A stretch of DNA of 6,048 nt from Eubacteriaceae bacterium. Lineage in GTDB: Bacteria; Bacillota; Clostridia; Eubacteriales; Alkalibacteraceae. Positions within the stretch are counted from its first letter, which is position 1. Each line of letters starts with the position of its first letter. The position numbers were made by a program, and so were the translations under genes. This document shows, one piece after another, positions 6,029 to 6,048 of the stretch. Where the stretch lies: contig DMAW01000113.1 of assembly GCA_003446375.1 (NCBI GenBank), forward strand, positions 1 to 6,048, given 5' to 3'. Below the pieces are notes generated by a model. It made no database searches. It had not been told where the DNA came from and saw only the letters and a program-made list of their open reading frames with translations.

Positions 6029-6048
6029 TAGTGTCAAGTTTGGCACTA
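6029..6048. repeat. Near-perfect 20-base inverted repeat upstream of the DedA-type gene, at the window edge
   Basis: TAGTGTCAA and TTGGCACTA pair across a two-base centre (8 of 9 positions Watson-Crick; the ninth can be G-T). It ends exactly at the last base, so its full extent is unknown. It lies 25 bases before the ATG of the DedA-type gene. It includes a perfect TTGACA on the minus strand (6038-6033), but no -10 follows at the right spacing. It could be an operator, a terminator stem of the gene beyond the edge, or an insertion-sequence end. Confidence 0.45.

Overview
The window looks like a low-G+C Gram-positive chromosome, most likely Clostridia. The signs are strong AGGTGA/GGAG ribosome binding sites, A+T-rich codon use and the gene families present. 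This is inferred from style, since no rRNA or other phylogenetic marker is present. All supported protein genes are on the minus strand, so transcription runs from high to low coordinates. The DNA looks like accessory, island-type sequence.

Right half (6048 to about 3100), very A+T-rich. A DedA/TVP38-type membrane protein (6003-5302) is followed after a 77-base gap by a tight three-gene unit. That unit is uppP/bacA undecaprenyl-diphosphatase (5224-4406), a class I SAM methyltransferase resembling METTL7/TMT1 thiol methyltransferases (4374-3751), and a member of the L-2-amino-thiazoline-4-carboxylate (ATC) hydrolase family (3758-3102). The last two overlap by 8 bases (ATGGATAG). For all four genes the ribosome binding site places the start downstream of the longest open frame. 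UppP and DedA-type proteins both touch the undecaprenyl-phosphate carrier cycle. The other two enzymes suggest chemistry on a thiazoline or thiol. Bacitracin has an N-terminal thiazoline and binds the substrate of UppP, so a two-layer resistance cassette is a testable but unproven idea.

Middle (about 3100 to 2401), about 700 bases without an intact gene. From high to low coordinates it holds a cluster of ACAAT/ATTGT dyads, then a short minus-strand frame whose end (HVETVCLLTRK) resembles the C-terminus of RlmD/RumA-type 23S rRNA uracil methyltransferases. An intrinsic terminator follows, then some plus-strand coding-like debris and a good sigma-A promoter. The 3' end of rum genes is a known insertion site for integrative elements with serine recombinases, so this may be an element/chromosome junction. 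Base composition appears to differ on its two sides.

Left half (2400 to 1): a 60-residue helix-turn-helix protein and, 20 bases on, a complete type I modification subunit HsdM with an unusually long C-terminal extension. hsdS and hsdR are not in the window; if present they lie beyond the left edge.
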